DNA from: Shewanella maritima
GTDB lineage: Bacteria; Pseudomonadota; Gammaproteobacteria; Enterobacterales; Shewanellaceae
Direction: 5' to 3'
Assembly: GCF_004295345.1 (NCBI RefSeq)
Contig: NZ_CP036200.1
Span: 1,054,001-1,118,000, forward strand
DNA length: 64,000 nt
Shown in pieces: positions 54,181 to 61,470 of this stretch. The stretch's first letter is position 1. Each line of letters starts with the position of its first letter. The position numbers were made by a program, and so were the translations under genes. The notes below the pieces were generated by a model. That model was not told where the DNA came from. It made no database searches and worked only from the letters and a program-made list of their open reading frames with translations.

Positions 54181-54870
54181 TTAATCCTTTGCCATAAACT
54201 CGCGGTAGTTTTCAACTGTGATGGGCGCATTCTCAACGGTGAAGGTTTTGGTGCGCATCGACTTGTGGATCAGGTACATATCTTCGCTGCCGCTAACCAC
54301 AGTAAAGTAGCCTATCTCACCTTTTAGCTTGGTTAAAAAGGTTTGCGGCGCAAATGGTGTGGCGTGATGAATATTTGGCATGACAGTGCAGCCAAGAATG
54401 CCATGCACTGCGGTTAAGTCATCAACTTTTGAACCACCAAGCTTGTGATAAATAATCTCGCCTTCGCAATGGTCGCGGTATTTATCTGCCATGGTGTCTA
54501 AAAAGCGCTCTGGGTCAACGTCATTCGCTAAACCTTTAAAGCCTTGCATACACACCATGCCGCTCCAGTCGTTAAGTGATTCGTTAGCAGGAATAAACTC
54601 AGCCATAAACATATCACCTAAGATTTCATGAAACGCCAGCTTCCAATCTTGCGGCGGTAAAAAGCCGAACTGCTTAGCGAACTTAGTTAGCTGCTGCACG
54701 TTTTGCGGCATGCCTAAGTCTTCTTGCTCGCCAGAGCCGATGGCAGGTAAAACATGGGATTGTTGAGGGGCTTGATTAACTGGCACAGACTTATCAACCG
54801 CGCTCACCACAAGCGGAGTGCTTAATAATATAAGCCCTCCTATCAGTGCTAGCTGAGTCGGTTTATTCAT
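54181..54870 (-). CDS. secreted protein of unknown function
   Basis: 229 residues with signal peptide (MNKPTQLALIGGLILLSTPLVV, cleavage after VSA). The mature part is a single domain with cysteines in VCMQGF, DHCEGE and LGCTVM, with no motif I recognise. Segments: DWKLAFHEILGDMFMAEFIPANE (in parts), FLDTMADKYRDHC, TVVSGSEDMYLIHKSMRT. It lies between the riboswitch-btuB unit and rlhA; a hairpin terminator separates it from rlhA. Translation start is supported by position only. Confidence 0.7.
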   Translation of the reverse strand: MNKPTQLALIGGLILLSTPLVVSAVDKSVPVNQAPQQSHVLPAIGSGEQEDLGMPQNVQQLTKFAKQFGFLPPQDWKLAFHEILGDMFMAEFIPANESLNDWSGMVCMQGFKGLANDVDPERFLDTMADKYRDHCEGEIIYHKLGGSKVDDLTAVHGILGCTVMPNIHHATPFAPQTFLTKLKGEIGYFTVVSGSEDMYLIHKSMRTKTFTVENAPITVENYREFMAKD

Positions 54871-55065
54871 CGTCCATGCCCTAAATCATTGCTCACTTGG
54901 CGCAAAGGATGCTGCGCGTAAGGTGCAATTGTTTATCTAAAAGATAGTCCAATATCTAAACAGTATATCCTATCAATAACAGGATTGGATAAAAATTGTT
55001 TTATTTAACACCATATTAGCAGAATTTATGACCTTTAGTTGTAGCGGTTGCCAACAGCAAAAATC

Positions 55066-55112
55066 AAAAAAGCCGAATATGAGCAGCACTGATGCGGCAT
55101 ATTCGGCTTTTT
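55066..55112 (-). terminator. terminator after rlhA
   Basis: AAAAAGCCGAATATG … CATATTCGGCTTTTT, a 15-bp perfect stem with a 16-nt loop; T run on either side. Confidence 0.87.
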
Positions 55113-55142
55113 CTTTTAACCCATTTATCGTTTTAACGATAA

Positions 55143-57137
55143 CTAACGCTTAACTAGTTGATTCGAGCCAACAATCATCATTTCACACTTCTGGCAGTCA
55201 AACACTAATTTAAGCTTGTCTTTGCCAATATCTAGGTGCATTGGCTCAGCTTTAATGCCTTCTACTTCTTTCGGACATAAATTAAAGCTATATCGTAAGC
55301 AATGCTTAGTCACCATCAACGGCGCATCGGTGAGGATCTTATTTTTCTCATAGGTGTCTTCAATTTGAATCACACCATGCTGCTCATAAAAGCTACGGGC
55401 TTTTTCGTTGGCAACATTCGATAAGAAACTCAGCGACTTTTGTGGGTAAGTGGCACTCGCATCATACTCGCCACGCGTTGGGCGCTGATAACCGTCAATA
55501 CGCACCTGCGTTAGCTTTTCAATGGCTTCGCGACGCAGCTCGTTCACTTGCGAGGCTGGCATAAACCACATTTGCTCAGTTCGCAGCTTGGCTTGATTAA
55601 GCACAAAGTCAGTTGAACCTAACTTACCCAATTGCTTTTTCAAGTTAGCTGCGGTTTTCGCCTGGTCATTAGCGGCTTGTTTGTCACACTCTAACTCTAC
55701 TGTCGCTTCAAAGCCATGAACGTCACGCATAGTCAGTGCGATGCCATTGTCAGTATCTGTTAACAATGCATCAACTGCCACTTTACGCTTGGCTGACTCT
55801 TTGTTTAACCCTAACTCAAACTTATGGTCAAAGTTACGGAACATCATCACGCCAACTTTTAAATCTTTTGGCATTTCAGTGAAATGCAGCACATTACCAT
55901 CAGCGCGATTCACCCTTAAGCCAGCAATTTTATCGTCAGACAAACGCTGCTTTTCAAAGTGCTCCACAAAGTAACAAAGGCCGTCACCATTATTAAAGGT
56001 GATGTCTTTACCCGCTTCAGTGGTATCGATTTCAATAAAGTCTTTGCCCATACGCTTAATCCGGCCGATTTTCTCACCAATAAACTTAGGCGAGCTAAAG
56101 TGCTCAATCGTTTGGGTACGCTCAGTGACGAAGTAGTCTGTTTTACCGCGGTTAAAGCTCTTGTCAGGATCTGGCGTGAAGTTAAACTCACAGCGACCAT
56201 GAGAGATAGACTCTAGGTCATCACGACGGTCGATAATGGCATCAAGCTGCTGACGATAATGTGCGGTGACGTTTTTAAGGTAAGTAATATCTTTTAAGCG
56301 GCCTTCAATCTTGAATGAAGTCACGCCAACATCAATTAAGACTTCAAGGTTTTCGGTTTGGTTATTATCTTTTAGCGACAATAGGTGTTGGTTCTCAGCA
56401 AGCACTTCACCGTCACGAGTTTCCAGGTTACAAGGCAGACGGCATAGCTGCGAACACTCACCACGGTTAGCACTGCGGTTAGAAAACGCATGACTTAAGT
56501 TACATAAACCACTGTAGCTCACACAAAGCGCACCATGAATAAAGTACTCAAGCTTCATCTTGGTATTATCGGCAATGGCTTTAATCTGCGGCAGATTTAG
56601 CTCACGAGCTAACACCACCTGAGTAAAGCCGACTTGCTCTAAGAACACCGACTTTTCAGGAGTACGGTTATCCATTTGCGTACTGGCATGCAGCGCAATT
56701 GGTGGTAAATCTAATTGCAATACGCCCATGTCTTGAATAATTAACGCATCAACACCTGCATTGTATAAATCCCAAATTAGCTGCTGCGCTTTATCTAACT
56801 CGTCATCCATTAAAATGGTGTTCAACGCTACAAATACTTGGGCGTGATACTGATGGGCAAAAGCACATAAACGCGCAATATCTTCAACACTGTTACCAGC
56901 ATTGTGACGCGCACCAAAAGCTGGGCCGCCAATGTATACCGCATCGGCACCATGGCGAATCGCCTCAATACCATAGTCAGCATTTTTCGCCGGAGCTAAC
57001 AATTCTAATTGACGTTTACTGCCGTCTGCTGCTGGCGTAATTTTTACGTTATCCAACACGAGCTCGCGAGACTCTTGAGCAGGGGTTTGGAAGGTTGCAG
57101 GATTAAAAGTTTCTACAGAAGCCATAGGGTTATTCAT
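55143..57137 (-). CDS. rlhA: U32-family 23S rRNA hydroxylation protein RlhA
   Basis: 664 residues. The N-terminal U32 domain matches E. coli RlhA (YdcP): ELLAPAKNADYGIEAIRHGADAVYIGG in parts, LNTILMDDELDKAQ, the strongly conserved FIHGALCVSYSGLC, SANRGECSQLCRLPC and SFKIEGRLKD. The C-terminal half (DUF3656) and the Cys-rich end (KHCLRYSFNLCPKEV, FDCQKCEMMIVG) also match. This length separates it from the shorter TrhP. RlhA is needed for hydroxylation of C2501 in 23S rRNA and is thought to bind an iron-sulfur cluster through these cysteines. Confidence 0.93.
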   Translation of the reverse strand: MNNPMASVETFNPATFQTPAQESRELVLDNVKITPAADGSKRQLELLAPAKNADYGIEAIRHGADAVYIGGPAFGARHNAGNSVEDIARLCAFAHQYHAQVFVALNTILMDDELDKAQQLIWDLYNAGVDALIIQDMGVLQLDLPPIALHASTQMDNRTPEKSVFLEQVGFTQVVLARELNLPQIKAIADNTKMKLEYFIHGALCVSYSGLCNLSHAFSNRSANRGECSQLCRLPCNLETRDGEVLAENQHLLSLKDNNQTENLEVLIDVGVTSFKIEGRLKDITYLKNVTAHYRQQLDAIIDRRDDLESISHGRCEFNFTPDPDKSFNRGKTDYFVTERTQTIEHFSSPKFIGEKIGRIKRMGKDFIEIDTTEAGKDITFNNGDGLCYFVEHFEKQRLSDDKIAGLRVNRADGNVLHFTEMPKDLKVGVMMFRNFDHKFELGLNKESAKRKVAVDALLTDTDNGIALTMRDVHGFEATVELECDKQAANDQAKTAANLKKQLGKLGSTDFVLNQAKLRTEQMWFMPASQVNELRREAIEKLTQVRIDGYQRPTRGEYDASATYPQKSLSFLSNVANEKARSFYEQHGVIQIEDTYEKNKILTDAPLMVTKHCLRYSFNLCPKEVEGIKAEPMHLDIGKDKLKLVFDCQKCEMMIVGSNQLVKR

Positions 57138-57238
57138 CGCAAAAAGATAAAAAAGTGCGCCAACAACACTGTTGACGCACTCTTATCAATAAAACTAATT
57201 GAGCTTATTCTAACAAAACTGAGTTAAAAATACCCAGC

Positions 57239-57805
57239 TTAGATAAATAAATCTTGGATGTTCTTTAAGTCAGACTTGCCGTTAGCAATTTCATCCGGCG
57301 TTAAACCAGACACTTCATGCGGGAACACTAGCCATTCTTCAGACTCATGAATGAAGTAATCAGGCTTCAAATCTACCTTGGTGTTCTTTGGCTTGTAGTA
57401 AGGGCAAGCAATACGAATATCTTTAGGCGTGTTTAAGCGCATAAACTTGTTTAGCTTTTTAATCAGCGCATCAACACTGCGGCCTGAGTCGAACACGTCA
57501 TCAACAATCAATAAACCGTCGTCAGCGTTAGCATTTTCAATAATGTAATGCAGGCCATGTACTTTGATGTTTTTATCTTGCTTATCGGTACCAATACCAT
57601 AGTAAGAAGAGGTACGCACAGCAATGTGGTCAGTCTCAACTTGTTTAAAGTCAAAATACTCTTGTACCGCGATACCAATTGGAGCACCACCACGCCAAAT
57701 ACCCACAATAAACTGCGGTCTAAAGCCACTTTCATATACTTGAGCAGCGACTTTGAACGAGTCTTCAAGTAGCTGCTGAGCGCTAATATATAATTTATCT
57801 GACAT
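57239..57805 (-). CDS. purine-type phosphoribosyltransferase
   Basis: 188 residues. The PRPP-binding motif LLIVDDVFDSGRS is present, with an N-terminal region FIVGIWRGGAPIGIAVQEYF typical of hypoxanthine/xanthine phosphoribosyltransferase-like proteins. It would join a purine base to PRPP in salvage. The substrate base cannot be settled from the sequence. GGGGG lies before the start (plus strand ccccctc). Monocistronic. Confidence 0.87.
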   Translation of the reverse strand: MSDKLYISAQQLLEDSFKVAAQVYESGFRPQFIVGIWRGGAPIGIAVQEYFDFKQVETDHIAVRTSSYYGIGTDKQDKNIKVHGLHYIIENANADDGLLIVDDVFDSGRSVDALIKKLNKFMRLNTPKDIRIACPYYKPKNTKVDLKPDYFIHESEEWLVFPHEVSGLTPDEIANGKSDLKNIQDLFI

Positions 57806-58147
57806 TGGTGAACCCCCTCTAATTTTTGTGCGGCGAATTCTATATCAAATCAGCGACTTTTGCTGCCTGCTTACATCAAAAAAGCGCAAAAATTGTCGAG
57901 ACTGGATTGCAATAGTTGATTAATCGAATTTTAGCTAGCCCAAGCTACTAATACTTCCCTAGTACTTTCTGGTGAAATAAGCTAAAAAACTTATCGAGAT
58001 ATCGTGCCGTTAGTGTAGATTAGACAAAGCTTGAGTAAAGCGCGAATGCCAACAGCGGCAATGTGTTAGCGAGCAATACTGAGAATTATCGAATAATGCT
58101 CGGCAGAACTAACACGGGACAAAAATAAAAAGCACTGGATTGCAAAC
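57806..58147. other. 342-bp divergent intergenic region
   Basis: Promoters of the phosphoribosyltransferase gene and of the aspartic protease/borosin group. I see no hairpin or operator that I would support. Confidence 0.4.
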
Positions 58148-59647
58148 ATGAGTAACTCTCACCCATTGGCCTTACCCTTGGTTAATATTTACGCCAAGGG
58201 CGGCTACTGCGTTACATTTGAAATTGGTAGCGAGAAAACGCCGGTAAACCTGATTGTTGATACAGGCAGTAGCACCCTGGTTGTCGGCCAACTCGCCTAC
58301 AAACCCGAAAACGACACGAGTTTAACCGCAACACCTTACGCACAAGCGGTTAAATATGGCTTAGGCGGTTGGGACGGCCCTTTGGTGCACACTGATGTCA
58401 CCATAAGTAATGATGTATTCTCAATCACCCTTGAGCAATGCCCATTAGCCATAGTCTCAACCATGGAGCAGCGTAAAACCTTTGCTCAGGCCAATGGTAT
58501 TTTGGGACTCGCCTATCGCCAACTTAATCCAGGCTATGACTTAACCGAGTACCTTACTGAAGAAGGTCATGACCCGGCTGTCACCTACCCTTGGCCATTT
58601 GCTGAACCTGGCTCTGTTTGCCCGCATGAACATAGCGAAATCCAGCTAGCCCATGAACAGAAACAAGAGCAAAGCCAGCAAAGCAATAATGCCAACGCAC
58701 AAGTCGAAGCAGCGCAATGTGACGATGCCTTTAGTAGTAACGATCTTGCTCGCTTTAAAGCATTTCTTCGACAGCAACCAGAACAAGACATCATCCCCTA
58801 CTTTACCGAATTAGAAACTCAAGGTTTGTGTGCTAACAAGTTCGCTTTTTATTCTCAGCGCAGCAGCATCCATCACGCCACTGACAACCCAACTACAGAA
58901 CAATTAAAGCAAGATCCACTTAACCAAGGCTGGTTAATTCTCGGCGGCGGTAAAGAGCAAACCCAGCTGTATCAAGGCGAATTTCAACATATTAAAGTAG
59001 AGCACGACGTGCACTACAACGTCACCTTGCTTGGCATAAAAGTTGGCGATTTCGACATGATTGAAGCTGCGCCATTAAAACCCCAATACGACTACTTTTT
59101 AACGAATGCCATTGTCGATACGGGCGTTAGCGGCATAATGCTGACCGACGTGTTATTTGAAGGCTTTAAGCGTAATCTGGCTGAACTAAAGCAGCAGCGA
59201 CAAGCAGCAGGTTTACCCGTGCAAGATTACTTAAACTTAATTGCCCCTTTTGTCGATTTGACTTACCAAGATGTTGGCATTGATGCCAGCGAGCTAGATC
59301 TAACGCTCTGGCCAGATATTACCTTTGTATTTGCAGGGCATAGCGAGTGTGACGGTACACCTCACAACGATCACCATCACGACCATCACCACGACCCAGA
59401 TAACCCTGAGCCTATGATGCTCACCTGCAAGCCACATGACTACTGGCAGGTAAACGCGCCAGCCAAAGGCAAAGCGTGTTTCAAAATAATTGGCAAACTT
59501 GCAAGCTGGGCCAACCAAACCCTGGTCGGCTTGCCGCTACTCAATAATTACTATGTGATTTTTGACCGCGAAGAACATGGCACAGGAGTAATTCGCTTCG
59601 CCGAGCAAAAACCGCCACATGGCGTATTACCGCAAGTAGAGGCCTAG
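58148..59647 (+). CDS. cytoplasmic pepsin-like aspartic protease (shewasin type, A1)
   Basis: 499 residues. Two catalytic triads of a full-length bilobal A1 protease: Asp38 in NLIVDTGSSTLVV and Asp324 in AIVDTGVSGIML, with the ordered psi-loop contexts. No signal peptide or propeptide, as described for the bacterial pepsin homologues shewasin A and D of Shewanella, which are cytoplasmic. A region (about 160-210) rich in Gln and Ala follows PWPFAEPGSVC. A His-rich insert, HNDHHHDHHHDP (about 406-417), could bind metal. Next on the same strand, 7 bp after the stop, is a GNAT gene, then the borosin pair, which suggests a shared transcript. The protease's natural substrate is unknown. Confidence 0.92.
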   Translation: MSNSHPLALPLVNIYAKGGYCVTFEIGSEKTPVNLIVDTGSSTLVVGQLAYKPENDTSLTATPYAQAVKYGLGGWDGPLVHTDVTISNDVFSITLEQCPLAIVSTMEQRKTFAQANGILGLAYRQLNPGYDLTEYLTEEGHDPAVTYPWPFAEPGSVCPHEHSEIQLAHEQKQEQSQQSNNANAQVEAAQCDDAFSSNDLARFKAFLRQQPEQDIIPYFTELETQGLCANKFAFYSQRSSIHHATDNPTTEQLKQDPLNQGWLILGGGKEQTQLYQGEFQHIKVEHDVHYNVTLLGIKVGDFDMIEAAPLKPQYDYFLTNAIVDTGVSGIMLTDVLFEGFKRNLAELKQQRQAAGLPVQDYLNLIAPFVDLTYQDVGIDASELDLTLWPDITFVFAGHSECDGTPHNDHHHDHHHDPDNPEPMMLTCKPHDYWQVNAPAKGKACFKIIGKLASWANQTLVGLPLLNNYYVIFDREEHGTGVIRFAEQKPPHGVLPQVEA

Positions 59648-59654
59648 CAAACAG

Positions 59655-60185
59655 ATGCAATTAAACTTTGCCACCCCACAACTCAACATGCGCCTGTTAA
59701 GCAAAGATGACTTTGCGCTATTTGCCTTACTCTATGGCGATGAGAAAACCATGCGTAAAATTTGCGCACCATTTGATGCTGAGCAATTAACTAAAACGTT
59801 CGAGTTGGCGCTAACTCGAACCCATGACCAACACTACCGTTACTGGATGTGGGTAATAGAGCATCAAGGTAAAGCCATTGGATTGCAGAGTTTAGGGATA
59901 AGAAAAGCCACAGATAATGACGCAGACATCGGCATTATGTTACTGCAACAAGCACACGGAAAGCCCTTTGCCATGGACGCCACCATCGGCTTAGTGAGCT
60001 TTGGTTTTAAGCATCTAAATTTTAGGCGTATTTATGCTGAGTTTGACCATAAAAACCTTGCGACTAAACGTATTACCAAACGATTGAATTTCACTTACGA
60101 ATCAACACAAGATACGGATAACAATAAGCAAACAGCGCAAAATTCGCTCACTTGTTATCTAGAGGCTGAAAAATGGCATTTTTAA
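59655..60185 (+). CDS. GNAT-family N-acetyltransferase (RimJ/RimL type)
   Basis: 176 residues. GNAT fold: N-terminal MRLLSKDDFALFALLYGDE, MWVIEHQGKAIGLQSLGI, IGIMLLQQAHGKPFAMDATIGLVSFGF (in parts; acetyl-CoA region) and LNFRRIYAEFDHKNLATKRI, the RimJ/RimL-like C-terminal half. Likely substrates are peptides or small amines. It starts 7 bp after the protease stop with no separate Shine-Dalgarno sequence, so translation is probably coupled. 73 bp to the methyltransferase. Confidence 0.88.
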   Translation: MQLNFATPQLNMRLLSKDDFALFALLYGDEKTMRKICAPFDAEQLTKTFELALTRTHDQHYRYWMWVIEHQGKAIGLQSLGIRKATDNDADIGIMLLQQAHGKPFAMDATIGLVSFGFKHLNFRRIYAEFDHKNLATKRITKRLNFTYESTQDTDNNKQTAQNSLTCYLEAEKWHF

Positions 60186-60258
60186 CTGCCCATACGTCGC
60201 ACAAACTGTTAACTTACTGTAAAAAACCAACAAACTAATAACCTTAGGCGCTATTACA

Positions 60259-61080
60259 ATGAAAGGAAGTTTAACCTGTGTCGGCCTTGGCATGACACTA
60301 GGTGCCCACATTAGCCCAATAAGCAAAAGCTATATCGACAATGCAGATGTGGTGTTTTCTGGCGTGTCTAACGCCATCGTTGGCCTATGGTTACAAGAAA
60401 TGCACCATGACGTGCGCGACTTACAGCAATACTATCAGCAAGGAAAATCACGTAACACAACCTATCAACAATGGGTCGATGCCATGCTAGAGCAAGTTCG
60501 CCTTGGCAAAAATGTCGTCGGCGCATTTTACGGTCACCCAGGGGTATTTGCTAAAGCGCCCCATGTTGCGATTGAACAAGCCAAGAAAGAAGGCTTTGAT
60601 GCCAAAATGCTACCTGGTATATCTGCCGAAGACTGCTTATTTGCAGATCTTGGCATAGACCCAGGTCGGGTAGGATGCCAGCAATACGAAGCCAGCCAGT
60701 TTATGTTTTATCGTCGTCAGCTCGACCCATCTGCCTATTTAATTTTATGGCAAGTAGGTGTGGCTGGAGATAGAACGCTAGGCCGCTTTAAAACTGGCAG
60801 TGCTCATAGGCAACTTTTAGTCGAATTGCTGCTAGAAACCTACCCTGCACAGCATGAAGTAATTTTGTATGAAGCGGCGGTATTACCTATCGATAAAGTA
60901 CGTCAGCAGACGGTGACGTTAGGCGAATTAGCAAAAGCGCAAGTCCACCAGCACACCACGCTAGTTATACCACCAAGCGAAAAGCTGCAACAAAACCCAG
61001 ATATGCTTGCACGAATAGAAAAGCTAGAAGCTGACCTGCTTGCCCAATCGGAGGCTGCAACAGATACAAAGGCTAGCTAA
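60259..61080 (+). CDS. borosin-type peptide backbone N-methyltransferase (tetrapyrrole-methylase fold)
   Basis: 273 residues. SAM-binding tetrapyrrole methylase fold: LTCVGLGMTLG at the N-terminus, then the family glycine loop AFYGHPGVFAKAPHVAI (Tyr91 onward), and LPGISAEDCLFADLGID. Candidate catalytic residues of borosin enzymes sit at matching spacings: Tyr58/Tyr59, Arg65, Tyr69 (RNTTY) and Tyr91. R-x3-Y and Y-x21-Y are the spacings I recall for the fungal OphMA and Shewanella SonM. It is a free-standing ('split') enzyme, not fused to its peptide. It would methylate backbone amides in the precursor encoded 106 bp downstream, using the N-terminal helices of the peptide as a docking site. Confidence 0.88.
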   Translation: MKGSLTCVGLGMTLGAHISPISKSYIDNADVVFSGVSNAIVGLWLQEMHHDVRDLQQYYQQGKSRNTTYQQWVDAMLEQVRLGKNVVGAFYGHPGVFAKAPHVAIEQAKKEGFDAKMLPGISAEDCLFADLGIDPGRVGCQQYEASQFMFYRRQLDPSAYLILWQVGVAGDRTLGRFKTGSAHRQLLVELLLETYPAQHEVILYEAAVLPIDKVRQQTVTLGELAKAQVHQHTTLVIPPSEKLQQNPDMLARIEKLEADLLAQSEAATDTKAS

Positions 61081-61174
61081 CAGGGATATCTAGGCTGTGG
61101 ATAAGTTAGATAGCAAGAACTTAATAATAAACCAACGACATTTGCAAAGTACTAGCAGGATTTGCAATAAAAAT

Positions 61175-61183
61175 TAAGGAGAT
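61175..61183 (+). promoter_or_regulatory. strong Shine-Dalgarno of the precursor peptide gene
   Basis: TAAGGAGAT lies directly before the precursor start (ATG 61187), close to the full anti-Shine-Dalgarno complement. The peptide is likely made in larger amounts than the enzyme. Confidence 0.75.
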
Positions 61184-61186
61184 AAG

Positions 61187-61450
61187 ATGTCAAATATCAT
61201 TCAACTTTTAGAGCGTATGGGTCAAGATGCTCAGCTACAAGATGCGCAGCAACTGGCTCAAGAAATTGCTCAAGCTGAGATCTCAGCAGAGCAAAAGCAA
61301 GCACTTGTTAATCAAGATGCGCAAGCGCTTCATAAAGAACTAGACGTTTGTCCTGATGTTGTTTGCTTAATGGTTCCAGATAAGCCTGATGAACCAGATG
61401 AAGACAACGATGATAAACCAGACGAAGTCCAGTTGAAGCGTCTGGCATAA
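61187..61450 (+). CDS. borosin-like precursor peptide
   Basis: 87 residues. Residues 1-52 are helical: NIIQLLERMGQDAQLQD, then Gln/Ala-rich helices and AEISAEQKQALVNQDAQAL, the pattern of the borosin-binding leader (as in SonA, with GQDAQL at the same residues 12-17, from memory). A short core follows: DVCPDVVCLMVPD (residues 53-65, with Cys55 and Cys60). The end is very acidic with DKPDE twice (66-80), then VQLKRLA. By position relative to SonA's methylated residues (63 and 65 as I recall), Cys60-Val63 is the likely methylated stretch. The peptide was chosen as a gene because of its strong ribosome binding site and the upstream methyltransferase. Confidence 0.85.
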   Translation: MSNIIQLLERMGQDAQLQDAQQLAQEIAQAEISAEQKQALVNQDAQALHKELDVCPDVVCLMVPDKPDEPDEDNDDKPDEVQLKRLA

Positions 61451-61470
61451 CCTTGATGGGCAAAGGTAAC

